A stretch of 64,000 nt of DNA from Chondrosia reniformis (GCA_947172415.1 OX359190.1:5766001-5830000); one strand, 5' to 3'. Shown: positions 1 to 11,670, numbered from the stretch's first letter. The notes: generated from the letters alone by a model not told the origin. Made by a program: numbers and translations.

Positions 1-16
1 ATATATATATATATAT

Positions 17-331
17 AAATATATATATAATACGAGTTCATACGCAACTATTATAACACAGTTTATAAGTCGATATACGTATAATAGGAGTTCATATGCA
101 ACTATTGTAATACTTAATTTATACGTCAATACATCGTTTTTGCAAATGGCGGCGTTCAGGAAGCTTTAGTTAACGAAGCTTTTCTGTCGCTATTTATAAT
201 TTTCAGGACACTTAAGCGTCCTCAATCGTTAGGATAAAGAATAGTATATCAAAGCCCACCGATGCGGCCAAGTAGTTCGAGTAAATTCGGGGGGGGCGGC
301 AGCCCCATGAGTTTTAAACTCAGACTACTTG
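17..331 (-). repeat. Left arm of a 315-bp inverted repeat, copy of a hairpin-headed element
   Basis: This arm is the reverse complement of 2666-2980 with scattered mismatches. It follows an AT dinucleotide tract at 1-36. Shared landmarks are the CGCAACTATT blocks, GCAAATGGCGGCGTTCAGGA, and a GC-rich hairpin at the inner end (about 278-331) whose arms spell CAAGTAGTTCGAGT and its complement around GGGGGGCGGCAGCCCC. No protein is encoded. It reads as a copy of the same small element family as 2666-3045 and 26585-26970, inserted in the opposite orientation. The two together enclose 2.3 kb of satellite and another element. Confidence 0.75.
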
Positions 332-983
332 TTTTTTATTGATATACACACTATTTGTATGCAGTACTTGTGTGTTTTGGTTGTACGTATTAGTAATATT
401 TACCTTTTGCATTTACTAGTTGGATGTACTAGTTGTATGAACCAGTTGTATGTACTAGTTGCATGTACTAGTAACTACATATAAGTACAAGATGTATGTA
501 GCAGTTGTATGTATATACTAGTTGTAAGTACTAGATGTATGTACTAGTTACATCTACTAATAACTAGATATATTTATCAGATGTATGTATCAGTTGTATG
601 TACTAGTTGTAGTTACTAGTTTTGCGTACTAGTTGTTTGTACAATTGTAGGTATGAGTAACTAGTTGTATGTACTAGTTCTAGGTACTAGTTGTATGTAC
701 TGCCTGTATGTAGTAGTTGTATGTACTAGGAACTAGTTGTATGTACTACCTGTATATACTAGTAACTATCTGTACTTCTTATTTTATTTACTAGTTGTAT
801 GTACTAGTTGAATGTAATAGATGTATGTAGTAGTTGTATGTATTATTTTTATGTACTAGATACTAGTTGCATGTACTAGTTGTATGTACTAGTTGTATGT
901 ACTAGTAACTATCTGGATGTATTAATTGTATGTCCTAGTTGTATGTACTAGATGTATGTAGTTATATGTACTACTTTTGTATT
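332..983 (-). repeat. 13-bp satellite (satellite 1), reverse orientation
   Basis: Degenerate tandem copies of TGTATGTACTAGT, the reverse complement of the ACTAGTACATACA unit that fills most of the left half. Units vary by substitutions and short indels. No gene is seen. Confidence 0.9.
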
Positions 984-1740
984 AGAGAAAAATAAATATT
1001 TTCTACAAAAATAGTGAAGATGTAGGGATGGCACAAAAAGCACATAAACAAGAAAGGGATGTTACACAGTGAAGCATTAGCTATATATGCATGAATCATA
1101 CAACACCCTTGCTTGTAGGATTCATGCATTGCTAATACTTCACTGTGTAATATCCCTTTCTTGTTTATGTACTTTTTGTGCCATTCCTACATCTTCACTA
1201 TTTTTGTAGAAATTTTTTATTTTTCTCTAGTTTCTGTACTTTTTATGGAGCCTAAGCTAGGAATTTGATTGTATTAAAACCCATTTTGGTTTTGATATCT
1301 TCGACTTATTATGACGTCATTAAAATGGCGAATTTATTGAGGCCTTGCCTCTGGGGCCATGAAAACCGTAATACTCAATAATAGCGTTATCGCTCTCGCT
1401 TCTACAAAAGAATACAGTTTGGAAAATTTGCAATAGTTTCGTTTAACAATTAGTCCAAAAGGTTATTTAGTTTTTTAGTTATGGCTGACGAAAAAGAAGA
1501 ATAATAAGAAGAAGAATATGAAGAAGACGAAAATGGGAATTTTTAAAGTTTATTATTTTGCCAGCGGGACATATTCGCTTGCCTTTAAGGTCTAGTTAGA
1601 GTATGTATATTGTATATTTAGCTATACATAGCCTTATTTTGTCGATTTTCGGCTTATTTCGGGATTTTGCTCCTATACCGATGTATGGGGAATGCGAAAA
1701 AACATGTCATCCCTACATAGGGAGTACCACCGTACTCCCT
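984..1740 (+). mobile_element. 757-bp hairpin-headed non-autonomous element, copy 1
   Basis: A second copy lies at 49034-49787. The first 250 bp form a near-perfect inverted repeat, with arms of about 110 bp (984-1095 and 1125-1240) that contain AACAAGAAAGGGATGTTACA and its complement. About 500 bp of non-repetitive sequence follows (TGACGTCATTAAAATGGCGA, then a purine-rich GAAGAAGAATATGAAGAAGA block). The right end is a short hairpin, GGGAGTAC-cacc-GTACTCCC. No convincing coding frame was found; a short ATGGCTGACGAAAAAGAAG start stops within a few codons. The family is not recognised. A terminal hairpin can suggest Helitron-type elements, but no CTRR end was seen. Confidence 0.75.
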
Positions 1741-2665
1741 GATATGTTTATGTACTAGGTATATGTACTACTTGTGGGTACTAGCTGTATTAGCTGGTTG
1801 TATGTACTAAGTCTATGTACTAGTTGTATATACTAGTTGTATTTACTATTTGTATGTACTATTTATATGTGTGTGTACTAGTTATATGTACTAGTTGTAT
1901 GCGCTAGCTGTATGTACTAGTTGTAGATACTATTTACATTTACTAGGTATACGTGTATTGTACTAGTTATATGTAGTAGGTGTATATACTTGTTATATGG
2001 CCTATTTGTATGTACTAGTTGCATGTACTAGTTGTATGGACTAGTTGTATATACTAGTCGCATGTACTAATTATATTTACTAGTTACTAATTGTATGAAC
2101 TAGTTGTACCTACGAAATTTATGTAATACTTGTATGTACTAGCTAAAGGTACAAATAGTACATAAAGTTGTATGTACTAGTTTCTAGTTGTATGTACTAT
2201 GTGTATGTACTATTCATATCTACTAGTTATATGTTTATGTATTAGTTATATGTAGTAGGTGTGTGAACTTATTATATGTACTAGTTAAAAGTACTAGTTG
2301 TATGTGCTAATTGTTTGTATACGTTCGGTGTACTAGTTGTATGTTTATACGAGTTGTATGTACTAGCTTTGTACTAGTTGTATGTTCTAATTGTTTGAAC
2401 TAGTTCTATGTACTAATTGTATGTACAGGTATGCACTAGTTACTAGTTTCTAGTTGTATGTAATAGTTGTAAGTACTAGTTGTTTGTACAATGTGTATGT
2501 ACCAGTTGTTGATTCTTGTACTACTTATACTATGTACTAGGGAGGTTCTAGTTGTATGTACTAGATACTACAACTAGAAACTAGAATATACATCTATATA
2601 GTATATATATAAAACTAGTACATTTAACTAGTCTACAACTGGTATATATAAACAACTAGTACAAA
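1741..2665 (-). repeat. Satellite 1, with orientation switch near 2570
   Basis: From 1741 to about 2565 the units read TGTATGTACTAGT. At about 2565-2580 the array flips (ACTAGATACTACAACTAGA) and the units then read ACTAGTACATACA. Everything to the right in this satellite keeps the second orientation. No gene is seen. Confidence 0.85.
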
Positions 2666-3045
2666 CAAGTATTTTGAGTTTAGAAACTCGTGGGGCTACC
2701 GCCCCCGCATTAACTGGAACTACTTGGCCACATCGTTGGGATTTAATATATATATTCGTAATACTAACGATTGAGGACGATTTAGTGTCCTGAACTTTAT
2801 AAATAAAGTTGGAAAAGCTTCGTAAACTAAAGCTTCCTGAACGCCGCCATTTGCAAAAACCATGTATTGACGTATAAATCAAGTATTACAATAGTTGCGT
2901 ATGAACTAGTATTATACAAATATCGACGTATAAAATAAGTGTTATAATAGTTGCGTATTAACCTGTATTATATATATAGATATATATATATACTCTTTCC
3001 GTAACATGAAGCCGTACAACGTAATCGGCAAATGAAAACAATATA
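2666..3045 (+). mobile_element. Small hairpin-headed element (right arm of the inverted repeat)
   Basis: It starts with a GC-rich hairpin (about 2666-2728, CAAGTATTTTGAGTTT to GGAACTACTTGG around GGGGCTACCGCCCC). A unique body contains CTGAACGCCGCCATTTGC, followed by a TATATA tract and a tail GAAAACAATATAAGG. The element at 26585-26970 has the same order: hairpin, CCGCCATTT, TATATA tract, GAAGCCATACG, GAAAACAATATAGGG. It is therefore a dispersed family. No coding capacity. Confidence 0.65.
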
Positions 3046-4816
3046 AGGTATACAAGTAGTACATAAAATTCGTAGTTACAAGTAGTTCATAAAATTAGTA
3101 GTTACAAGTAGTTCATAAGATTAGTAACTAGTCAATATAATTAGTACATGCGACTAGTGTATACAACTAGTCCATACAACTAGTGCATGCAACTAGTACA
3201 TACAACTAGGCCATGTAAATAGTACATACACCTACTACATGTAACTAGTACAATACACGTATACCTAGTAAATACATAAAACTAGTTCATACACCCTGTA
3301 CATACAAATGTAACGAGTACATATCAGTAGTACATACAAATAGTACATACAACTAGTACATATAACTAGTACATAAATATAGTACATACAACTAGTACAG
3401 AACACTAGTTCACACAAACAAACAAGTAGTTCATAGAACTAGTTCATTTCTAGAACCTAGTACCTAGTACTAGGAATATATAAATACATACAAAAACATA
3501 AATACACTCAGTACATACAAATGTAACGAGTACATATAAGTAGTACATACAACTATAACATACAACTAGTATATATAACTAGTACATAAATATAGTACAT
3601 ACAACTAGTACAAATAACTAGTACATACCACAATTACCCACTACTTATACATTGAACTAGTGCAAATAACTACTACATTCGATTAGTACATACAAATAGT
3701 ATTGAGTACATACAACTAGTACATACAACTAGTGCATACAATTAGTAAACACAAATAGTACATAAAGCTAGTAATTATAACTAGTACATACTACTAGTAC
3801 ATATAACTGGTACATATAAACAGTACATACAACTAGTTCATAAAACTAGTTCATACAACTAGTACATTCAACAAGTATCTAGTACATACAACTACAACCT
3901 ACCTAGTACATAGTATAACTAGTACAGGGATCAACAACTGGTACATACACATAGTACATACAACTAGTACTTACAATTAGTACATACAACTATAAACTAG
4001 TAACTAGTATATACTTTGTACATACAATTAGTACATAGAACTAGTTCCAACAATTAGAACATACAACTACAACATACACCTAGTAAATACAGCTAGTACA
4101 TAACACTAGTACATACAATTAGACAATAGAACATACAACTAGTACATACAACTAGTACAGACAAAGAGTACACACAACTAGTACATATAACTAGTACATA
4201 CAAACATTACCCACTACTTATACATTCAACTAGTAGAAAAAACTACTACATTGGACTAGTGCATACAAATAGTATTGAGTACATACAACTAGTACATACA
4301 ACTAGTGCATACAATTAGAACACACGGATAGTACATACAGCTAGTAAATATAACTAGTACATACTACTAGTACAGAAAACTATAGAGTACATATAACTGG
4401 TATATATAACTAGTACATATAAACAGTACATAAAACTAGTTCATACAACTAGTACATGCAACAAGTATCTAGTACATACAGCTAGAACCTACCTAGTACA
4501 TAGTATTAGTAGTACAAGAATTAACAACTGGTACATACACACAGTTCATACAACTAGTACTTACAACTAGGACATACAACTAGAAACTAGTAACTAGTAC
4601 TCACCTAGTACCAACAATTAGTACATAGAACTAGTACACACATATATAAATAGAACATACAAATAGTAAATTCAACTATTGCATACAACTAGTACATAGA
4701 ATTAGTACATACAACCAGCTAATACAGCTAGTACCTACAAGTAGTACATATACCTAGCACATACACATATATATAGTACATATAAATAGTACGTACAACT
4801 AGTATATATAACTAGT
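3046..4816 (+). repeat. Satellite 1
   Basis: Tandem degenerate ACTAGTACATACA units, with internal duplications of longer blocks: the stretch around 3640-3900 resembles that around 4200-4510. No gene is seen. Confidence 0.9.
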
Positions 4817-6262
4817 ATAGTGCATTTCACTATAAATGTATAATTTTCTTTTAAGGCGCTTTATGGAAAGTATCCTCAGTACATTTTTAAATTTGGTATC
4901 AAATGGAAGAGGAAACACTAGGGAATCCGTACCTGTTTTCGGTTTTGCGATAGCAGCTATCGTTTAGAAGATAGGCGTTATTGAAAGAGGATACCTATTT
5001 CAGCCAGTCAAATGGCTTCATTCAGTCACGTTTGCAAAATTAATAAGGTGAAATCGAGTTACAACGCAACGTTCCCGCGTATAACCATTATCGAAAATTG
5101 GATGCCTAAAAATAAACAAATAAACAGTTACATATTTTAAGCTTTTTAGAGGCGTATACGCTTGTTACGTTGATAAAGCTTTATTCGAAGGTCAAGCTAT
5201 AATAGTTAAGGCGATTTAAAGACTAAAAAGCTTTTAAAGTGGGAAATTATGTCAGAAATCGACAGAGAATTGGCCGAAGTCGGCAATCGTGATAACGAGG
5301 AACTATCCAGTGAACGAATGACTGAGGAAAGCGGTTGTAGCACAGTCGATCAAGGCATACCACAGAGTAGTACTCCTTCCCCAGCCTCAAGACTGGGTAA
5401 AAGGCAAAAGAGGTCTGAAAAGGCAAGATTATTTGATTAAAAAAGTGTGCTTTCAAATGTGTTTATCATTTGAGCCAGAAGGTAAAAAAGTAAATACTGC
5501 CTTTAAAGACTGTCACTGCCTAGTTATATGTGAATCTCGAGGAGTCTTAATTGGTAAAAAATGTCAAATGAAAGTTACTAGTGGTTGTCTATATTAACCC
5601 CACTTTTCAGTTAAATTTTATTCCCAAAAAAGTCTAGTAAGTTAAAATTACTATCTGAGTGTTGAATGTACACATACGAAGGCTAGAATCTATAGGATTC
5701 TTTAAAAGACAACTATACTTCATTAGTTGTTGAAAGTGTTGTTAAATATACTATGAAACCTTTATATCTCATCACACAGAGCGAAACTTACAAAAAGGCT
5801 ACTTAAAGATTTAGTATATTTCTTAAATATTCTTATACTAAAAGTCTGTATCGATTAGACTAACTTGAAAGGAGTGCCGATTAAAAGCCCTCAAGGTACG
5901 GAAATATGGAAACACGCAATAACTTTCTTATAAAATGTCCTATTAAAAAAAGCTACTTAGGTTTTTGAGTGTTTACAAGGGCTACCAGAAGCCAGCGTTT
6001 TGGTCTTCTCTGTTTCTTCTTCAACAAGCACCGATCACTTTTATCTTTTACTGCTGCCTTTCTTCTTCACGATTGTGCCATCAAAATTTTGACATAGCAA
6101 CGAATGTCGAAATTTTTCTTGCTGTTTCCATGGTTACTTGAGCATTATTATTTTGGTGGCAAGTTTGAAAAAGACTCACTTTTAACATTAATCACTTTTG
6201 TCACCCTGTTTTGAACCCCACTATACAATTGGAAATTTTACATTTATGGTGAAATGCACTAT
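4817..6262. mobile_element. 1.45-kb TIR DNA transposon, superfamily unknown
   Basis: The ends are an imperfect inverted repeat of about 30 bp. The left begins ATAGTGCATTTCACTATAAA and the right end, read in reverse, begins ATAGTGCATTTCACCATAAA. TA or TATA at both borders suggests a TA target duplication, though the first bases of the repeat could equally be TA. The interior is ordinary-composition DNA with no satellite units, so it interrupts satellite 1 cleanly. The only open frame of note is at 5249-5440, too short for a transposase, so the copy is probably non-autonomous or decayed. I cannot assign a superfamily from the termini. Confidence 0.7.
5249..5440 (+). CDS. Short hydrophilic ORF inside the TIR element
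   Basis: A 63-residue frame starting at ATG 5249 and ending at TAA 5438. It is acidic and polar in the first half (MSEIDRELAEVGNRDNEELS), Ser/Pro-rich in the middle, and basic near the end (RLGKRQKRSEKARLFD). Such a charged leader ahead of a Lys/Arg stretch could be the start of a transposase whose remainder has decayed, since lysine-rich codons follow the stop. No domain is recognised. It lies about 430 bp inside the left terminus of the element, a reasonable place for a transposase start. It could also be a chance frame. Confidence 0.3.
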   Translation: MSEIDRELAEVGNRDNEELSSERMTEESGCSTVDQGIPQSSTPSPASRLGKRQKRSEKARLFD

Positions 6263-7600
6263 ACAAACAACTAGTACATACACCCAGTACATACAAATGT
6301 AACGAGTACCTATAAGTAGTACATACAACTAGTACATATAACTAGTACACATAACTAATACATATGACTAGTATATACACATATAACTAGTACATAAATA
6401 TAGTACATGCAACTAGTACAGAAAACTAGTTCAAACAAACAAACAAGTAGTTCATAGAACTGGTTAATTCCTAGTACCTAGTATAACTTGTACTAGAACC
6501 TAAAACTAATTCAAACATCTAGTACATACAACTAGTACATGCAAATAGTACATAAAAGAGTACACACAACTAGTACATATAACTAGTACATACAACAATT
6601 ACCCAATACTTATACATTCAACTAGTAGAAATAACTAGACTAGTACATACAAATAGTATTGAGTACATACAACTAGTTCATAAAACTATTTCATACAAGT
6701 AGTACATGCAACAAGTATCTAGTATATACAACTACAACCTACCTAGTACATAGTATAAGTAGTACAAGAATCAACAACTGGTACATACACAAAGTACATA
6801 CAACTAGTATTTACAACTAGTACTTACAACTAGAAACTAGTAACTAGAACATACCTAGTGCATATAATTAGTACATACAACTAGTACCCAGAACTATATA
6901 GCACTTAAAACTGGTTCATACAACTTGTACATAACTAGTACCAACAATTAGTACATAGAACTGAGTTAAAACAATTAGAACATACAACCACTACATACAC
7001 CTAGTATATACAATTTGTACATACAATTAGTACATTCAACTAGTCCATACAACTACGACAAACAGCCAGGACATATAACTAGTACATACCCCTACTACAT
7101 ATAGCTAGTAAATACACATACCTTGTAATTATAAATAGTACACACAACTAGTACACACAACTAGTACATACAACCAGTACATAAAACTAGTACTTACAAC
7201 TAGTACATACAACTAGAAACTAGTATATACAACTAGCTCACAGAATGAGTACATAATTCTAGAACGTACAACTTGTATATTCAACTAGTACATAACTACT
7301 ACACACAACTAGGAAAAACAAGTAGGACATATAAATAGTACATACACCTACTACAAAAAACTAGTAAATACACTTTTACCTAATAATTATAAATAGTACA
7401 TAGTACATACAACTATTACATACACCTTCTATACAGGTAGTACCTACAACTACTAAATATAACTAGGACTAGTGCATAAAACTAGTGAATCATCATCCAA
7501 TTAGTACATACAACGAGTACATACAACTAGGACATACAACTAGAAACTAGTATATACAACTAGTTCACATAATGAGTACATAATACTAGAACGTTCAACT
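6263..7600 (+). repeat. Satellite 1
   Basis: Degenerate ACTAGTACATACA tandem array running to the assembly gap. Blocks from it recur after the gap: the stretch at about 7540-7600 matches about 8030-8090. This may be why the assembler failed here. No gene. Confidence 0.9.
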
Positions 7601-7800
7601 NNNNNNNNNNNNNNNNNNNNNNNNNNNNNNNNNNNNNNNNNNNNNNNNNNNNNNNNNNNNNNNNNNNNNNNNNNNNNNNNNNNNNNNNNNNNNNNNNNNN
7701 NNNNNNNNNNNNNNNNNNNNNNNNNNNNNNNNNNNNNNNNNNNNNNNNNNNNNNNNNNNNNNNNNNNNNNNNNNNNNNNNNNNNNNNNNNNNNNNNNNNN
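7601..7800. other. Assembly gap, 200 N
   Basis: A run of 200 unknown bases inside satellite 1. The round number suggests a placeholder length, so true spacing is unknown. Confidence 0.99.
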
Positions 7801-8174
7801 TGTATATAAAACTAGTGCATAGCTATTTTTTATCACTAGTAAATACATACAACAAGTACATACAACTGGTACATAACTAGTACACACAACTATTACATGC
7901 AATGTTTATACAGGTAGTACCTACAACTACTAAATATAACTAGGACTAGTACAAAAAACTAGTGAATACAACTAGTACAAAAAATTAGTACATACAACGA
8001 GTACATACAACTAGTACATACAACTAGAAACTAGTATATACAACTAGTTCACATAATGGGTACATAATACTAGAAAGTACAACTTGTATATTCAACTAGT
8101 ACATAACTGCTACACACAACTAGGAAAAACAACTAGGACATACATTTTTACCTAATAATTATAAGTAGTATATA
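7801..8174 (+). repeat. Satellite 1
   Basis: Short satellite block between the gap and the 3' end of the minus-strand Penelope-like element. No gene. Confidence 0.85.
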
Positions 8175-8320
8175 CATGAAAAATCTAATATACCATTTTC
8201 CTACATGCTATATGCCTATTCTGTAAAAAGAGCCTATAGGGGAACTAAACCTAAAGAGAGCTTTAGATTAAGATACAGGAGTCTTTTCTTCCTTCTTTTC
8301 CCTTCTTTCATCTTCTTCTC

Positions 8321-8378
8321 CACTGGGTCAGACAGCCGTTTCTGGGAATTCCACCCTTCATCAGTGATCCTGGGAGTC
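8321..8378 (-). ncRNA. Candidate hammerhead ribozyme in PLE copy A 3' region
   Basis: On the minus strand the core reads CTGATGA (8364-8358), a GGG/CCC stem II, then GAAAC, then GGCT as a four-base loop closed by AC/GT (short stem III), then a GTC cleavage triplet. TCA/TGA pair as the start of stem I. Penelope-like elements are known to carry hammerheads with very short stem III. The odd point is an A-A opposition at the base of stem II (10.1/11.1), where G-C is usual, so activity is uncertain. An identical motif is in copy B. Confidence 0.5.
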
Positions 8379-8625
8379 TTTGTCTTTTTCTTTATCTTGA
8401 TCTTCTGTGAATCCTTGGCTCACTATGCTAAATCTAGGGGCCTTATATACACTATTTTGGCGCCAAAAGTTAAATAAGGTGTTAACTAAGACACAGGATG
8501 AAATTTAATTTTATGAAAGGAATGTAGGTCCAAATAACTTTTATGAATTAATTATAAATCTATTAGTAATCTTGCTTGTACAGGTAAAACAAACTCAGCA
8601 TAACTATAGACACAAGTAGGACATA

Positions 8626-10191
8626 TTACATAAGTCTACCCTTAGGTCTTCTAGTAGTAACATTTCTTTGGAGGTGGGGTAACACAATATGGGGTAACAC
8701 AAGACAGTCCTTAAGCATACTAGCTACTTTTTGCTTATACTTGATTCTAACTAGAGACTGCCGGGATAGGAAGGTTTTAAAGGTTGATTTTAGCTTAAAG
8801 TATTTGTAACCCTGCTTAATAAGCCTACTGCATAACTGCAAACTTTTAGCCTGAAAACTGGAGAAGTCACTACATATTCTAGAATACCTAATTAGTTGTG
8901 AAATAAAGACACCATAGGCTGGGGTATTAGGAATATTACTATCTAAATGGGGAAATTTACTATATCAAAGTTAAAGTCCTCTTGCTTATCATATACTTTA
9001 GTGATAAATTGATTGGTAGTAATGGTTATATCTAAGTCTAAAAAGGTGGATTTTTTAGGGCTGGTATTTGTCTTTTTAAGAATAAGTTCTTTGGGGTAAA
9101 TATCACTAATTGACAGTTCAAAATCCTTGTTGTTAATACATAAAAGGTCATCAATATACCTATAACTATTGGAAAATTTAATAGCTAGGGTGATTTTATC
9201 CTTAAGTAGTCCTTTCATAAACTCATACTCATAGGAAAACAGAAAAAGATTAGCAACAACAGGGGCACAGTCAGTACCCATAGGGATACCTACACATTGC
9301 TTAAATACAGAACCGTCTACATATACATAAATGTTGTCAATAAGGTAATTAAAGAGCTCTACTAAATGAATAGCTGTGACTGCTTTATTGGAGACATTGT
9401 TAAACCAAAATGCTTTATCCAGACAGACTTCTATATATTGGGACTTCCTACAGGTATAGGCACTATAAATTAGGTTAGTAATCTTATCTTTAAGTAGGTT
9501 ATGGGGGATCGCTGTATATAATGTAGAAAAATCAAAACTAGCTAGCTGGGCTTTTCTAGTGGGTATAGACCTAAGACTCTCTAAGACTTCTAGTGAGTTT
9601 TCTACTATCCAAAAGGCATTAACACCAGTATTCCTATATATACCTAGGCAGTATTCTCTAAAATGTTTGAGAATTAGTCTGAATGCCGAATTTAGAAATC
9701 TAGAAAGGGGTTTGGTAGTACATTTGTGAGAGGCGGCTATGAATCTGTAGCTGTAAGGGTTCTTATGTAGCTTAGGCATCCAGTAAAAAGAGGGAAGGTT
9801 ACACCAGTCTGGTGTAGGTTCTAAGTTCTCTAGTTTTAAGAAATCTATGTGTTTCCTAATTAACTGTTGGGGTTCTACTGTACATTTAGCATACGTGGAG
9901 GTACTGCCTAGTTCTTCATTAGGACTTACATATAAATATTATATTATTAGAGGCCTTATCGGCAGGGGCTATAACATACTTATCATGTAGGTCTGCTAAG
10001 AATTTCTTAATTTTAGGACAAGTAAGGGTCTTCTTGGCTACTGAGGATTTGGTATACAATTTAGACAGCTTAGAGATCCTATCATTAATTTTCTTAAATA
10101 CAGCATTTTCCCACTCACTAAATACAGAAGTAGATACATTTTCTCTACGGGCCCAGGTAATCTTATATTTTCTAAGACCTTTCTTACACAT
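8626..10191 (-). pseudogene. Reverse transcriptase region of PLE copy A, broken frame
   Basis: Open pieces lie at 9919-10191, 8943-9779 and 8626-8841 in different frames. RT motifs in order: KYVIAPADKASNNIIF (RT1), YWMPKLHKNPYSYRF then TKPLSRFL (RT2a region), FDFSTLYTAIPHNLL (motif A with the first catalytic Asp), GIPMGTDCAPVVANLFLFSY (motif B), YRYIDDLLCINN (motif C, the YIDD catalytic pair), and a thumb/C-terminal part with SRLIKQGYKYFKLKSTFKTF. This is a Penelope-type RT (GIPMGT and YIDD context), not an LTR or LINE RT. The catalytic residues are all present. The copy is non-functional because the reading frame is interrupted about three times. Parallel pieces in copy C read nearly the same protein. 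Confidence 0.85.
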
Positions 10192-10202
10192 TTTTAAAGC
10201 AG

Positions 10203-11528
10203 TTATCCAATTAAAGTTATTAGGTTCTCTAAATTTTGGTCCTTTCTTAGAAGTTTTCTAAGTTTTGGTTTACTAACAATACGTAGATCACCTGTTAAAA
10301 CATGGCCTAGGGGCTTGTAAATGAAGGGGGACTTGTGACACTCACATGGTTCTGGTTTTCTAAAAACATCTGACTTAGAGGTTTGTGAAAAGTTAAAGAT
10401 TTGAGGTCCTATTGGTTGGGTATACTTATATACTACACATGGGGGCTCTTTGTTTTGTATAAAGAGTGGGACAGTTTCTAACACTAACTTTTGGTTTAAG
10501 ATACCTGAGAGGCCTATTTTTTCTACACCTTTATTATGAAACACGATTTTAAGAAACCCTTCTGGACTTGTTGTTTTCGTTGGGTGTTTGGGAAGGCTGG
10601 CTGAAGCGCGTGCTTTAATAACGTCTTTAATCATTAGCGTAAGTCTAAGCGGAAAAGGTGTTTCTGGGGTATCGATGAGACATTGTACCGAGTTTAACAA
10701 ACGGTGAAGGTGTTGAGCTTGTAATGCAAAAGTATCGCGTTTAAGTTTGGCTAGAAAGCCCACGTTCTTGTAAAGTGGTAGTCGTTCTTTGAGCCATTTA
10801 GGGTCGTAGGCAGCGTTATTACTACTGCCTGTCAATTTTAGATTGGAGCGCCGATGCCGTCTTTTATGAGATAAGCGATTAAAAAGGTTCCATACGATGA
10901 TTTCTTTTTTAAGTTTTGAAATATTGCCAACGCCTTTAATGTTATCGTTAAGTCCATATGGGTAAATAGAGCAGAGTTCCTTGTACCAGAACGCTTCTCT
11001 CAGTAGTCTGAGGCTAGTAGAATTAGGTGTCTCAGGTATCTGTTCTATGGGCATAATCAAGGCATCATCAAAACTATGGTTATCAGAATTAAAGTGATTG
11101 TAAAGATACAGTGGCTTAAAACCTTTGGTACTAGTCCTATGGTTGTTCTTTCTACTCCTAAGCATCTGAGAGGTTTCCCCTACATACTGTACATCACATT
11201 GTTTACAAGTAATAAGATACACAACATTCCTACTCTGGCATCCTAGGGGACCACAAGGGCTACGGACTTGATAGGTCCTGCCAGTAACTGAACTCTTAAA
11301 AGTAGGGCCAGTAACTAAAGAGGGACATGTTTTACACCGCTTATTGCTACACTTCTTAACTAGTGAGGGGCTAGCTTGCCCACCAGTAGGCACCCCTCTA
11401 CCTACAGATGGGGGAGAGTTAGCTAACTTTTCATAACCAGGCACCCTACCTTTACCTAATGACGGGGAGCTTGTTAACCCGGGCGACCTCCCAGCCGGTA
11501 TCCTATCTCTATACTTTGTACTTGTCAT
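10203..11528 (-). CDS. GIY-YIG endonuclease and N-terminal RT region of PLE copy A
   Basis: A 441-residue frame whose ATG is shared, in context, with copy D at 63386. The N-terminal 60 residues are Pro/Gly/Ser-rich. A cysteine cluster CSNKRCKTC (about residues 60-68) precedes the GIY-YIG core: VVYLITCKQCDVQYVGET (about 104-121) is the GIY/YIG pair in this family's variant form, followed by a basic helix LRSRKNNHR. The middle part continues into conserved RT-leader sequence (SASLPKHPTKTTSPEGFLKI, about 305-325). The enzyme would nick target DNA for target-primed reverse transcription. The frame ends early, before the RT core, because of a break. The same protein in copy D is open to the window edge. 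The assignment to an N-terminal GIY-YIG Penelope-like clade is strong from domain order. Confidence 0.85.
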   Translation of the reverse strand: MTSTKYRDRIPAGRSPGLTSSPSLGKGRVPGYEKLANSPPSVGRGVPTGGQASPSLVKKCSNKRCKTCPSLVTGPTFKSSVTGRTYQVRSPCGPLGCQSRNVVYLITCKQCDVQYVGETSQMLRSRKNNHRTSTKGFKPLYLYNHFNSDNHSFDDALIMPIEQIPETPNSTSLRLLREAFWYKELCSIYPYGLNDNIKGVGNISKLKKEIIVWNLFNRLSHKRRHRRSNLKLTGSSNNAAYDPKWLKERLPLYKNVGFLAKLKRDTFALQAQHLHRLLNSVQCLIDTPETPFPLRLTLMIKDVIKARASASLPKHPTKTTSPEGFLKIVFHNKGVEKIGLSGILNQKLVLETVPLFIQNKEPPCVVYKYTQPIGPQIFNFSQTSKSDVFRKPEPCECHKSPFIYKPLGHVLTGDLRIVSKPKLRKLLRKDQNLENLITLIG

Positions 11529-11670
11529 GATTGGAAATGGGTCAAGGACTAGACGAGCTAGTCCACAAAGACTTAACCTATTACATGTAGCCGGGGCTAT
11601 TTAAAGGCAACAATGGCTCAACAGCCACCAGGGACTAACATGAGGCTAAGTAAACACATGAAACATCTAA

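Larger units (their letters stand above)
8175..11670 (-). mobile_element. Penelope-like retroelement, copy A (Naiad/Chlamys type), nearly full length
   Basis: Read on the minus strand it has a 5' leader (11529-about 11670), a GIY-YIG endonuclease region first and a reverse transcriptase second (11528 to about 8690), and a 3' region with a hammerhead-like motif (8175-8690). An N-terminal GIY-YIG domain is the permuted order known for the Chlamys and Naiad Penelope-like clades; canonical Penelope has it at the C-terminus. The frame is broken in about three places, so the copy is dead. It matches copies B, C and D closely. It lies in satellite 1, with satellite on both sides. No LTRs and no capsid gene. 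Confidence 0.85.

Noticed and set aside
984-1740. Helitron identity for the hairpin element
   Set aside because: There is a hairpin near the right end but no CTRR terminus, no TC start and the left end is a long inverted repeat.
7540-7902. 120-codon minus frame across the N gap
   Set aside because: Consists largely of unknown bases and satellite.
8205-8477. 90-codon plus-strand frame opposite the PLE 3' region (and its twin at 18462-18851)
   Set aside because: It is antisense to the ribozyme-bearing 3' region of a retroelement and is shared only because the element is repeated.
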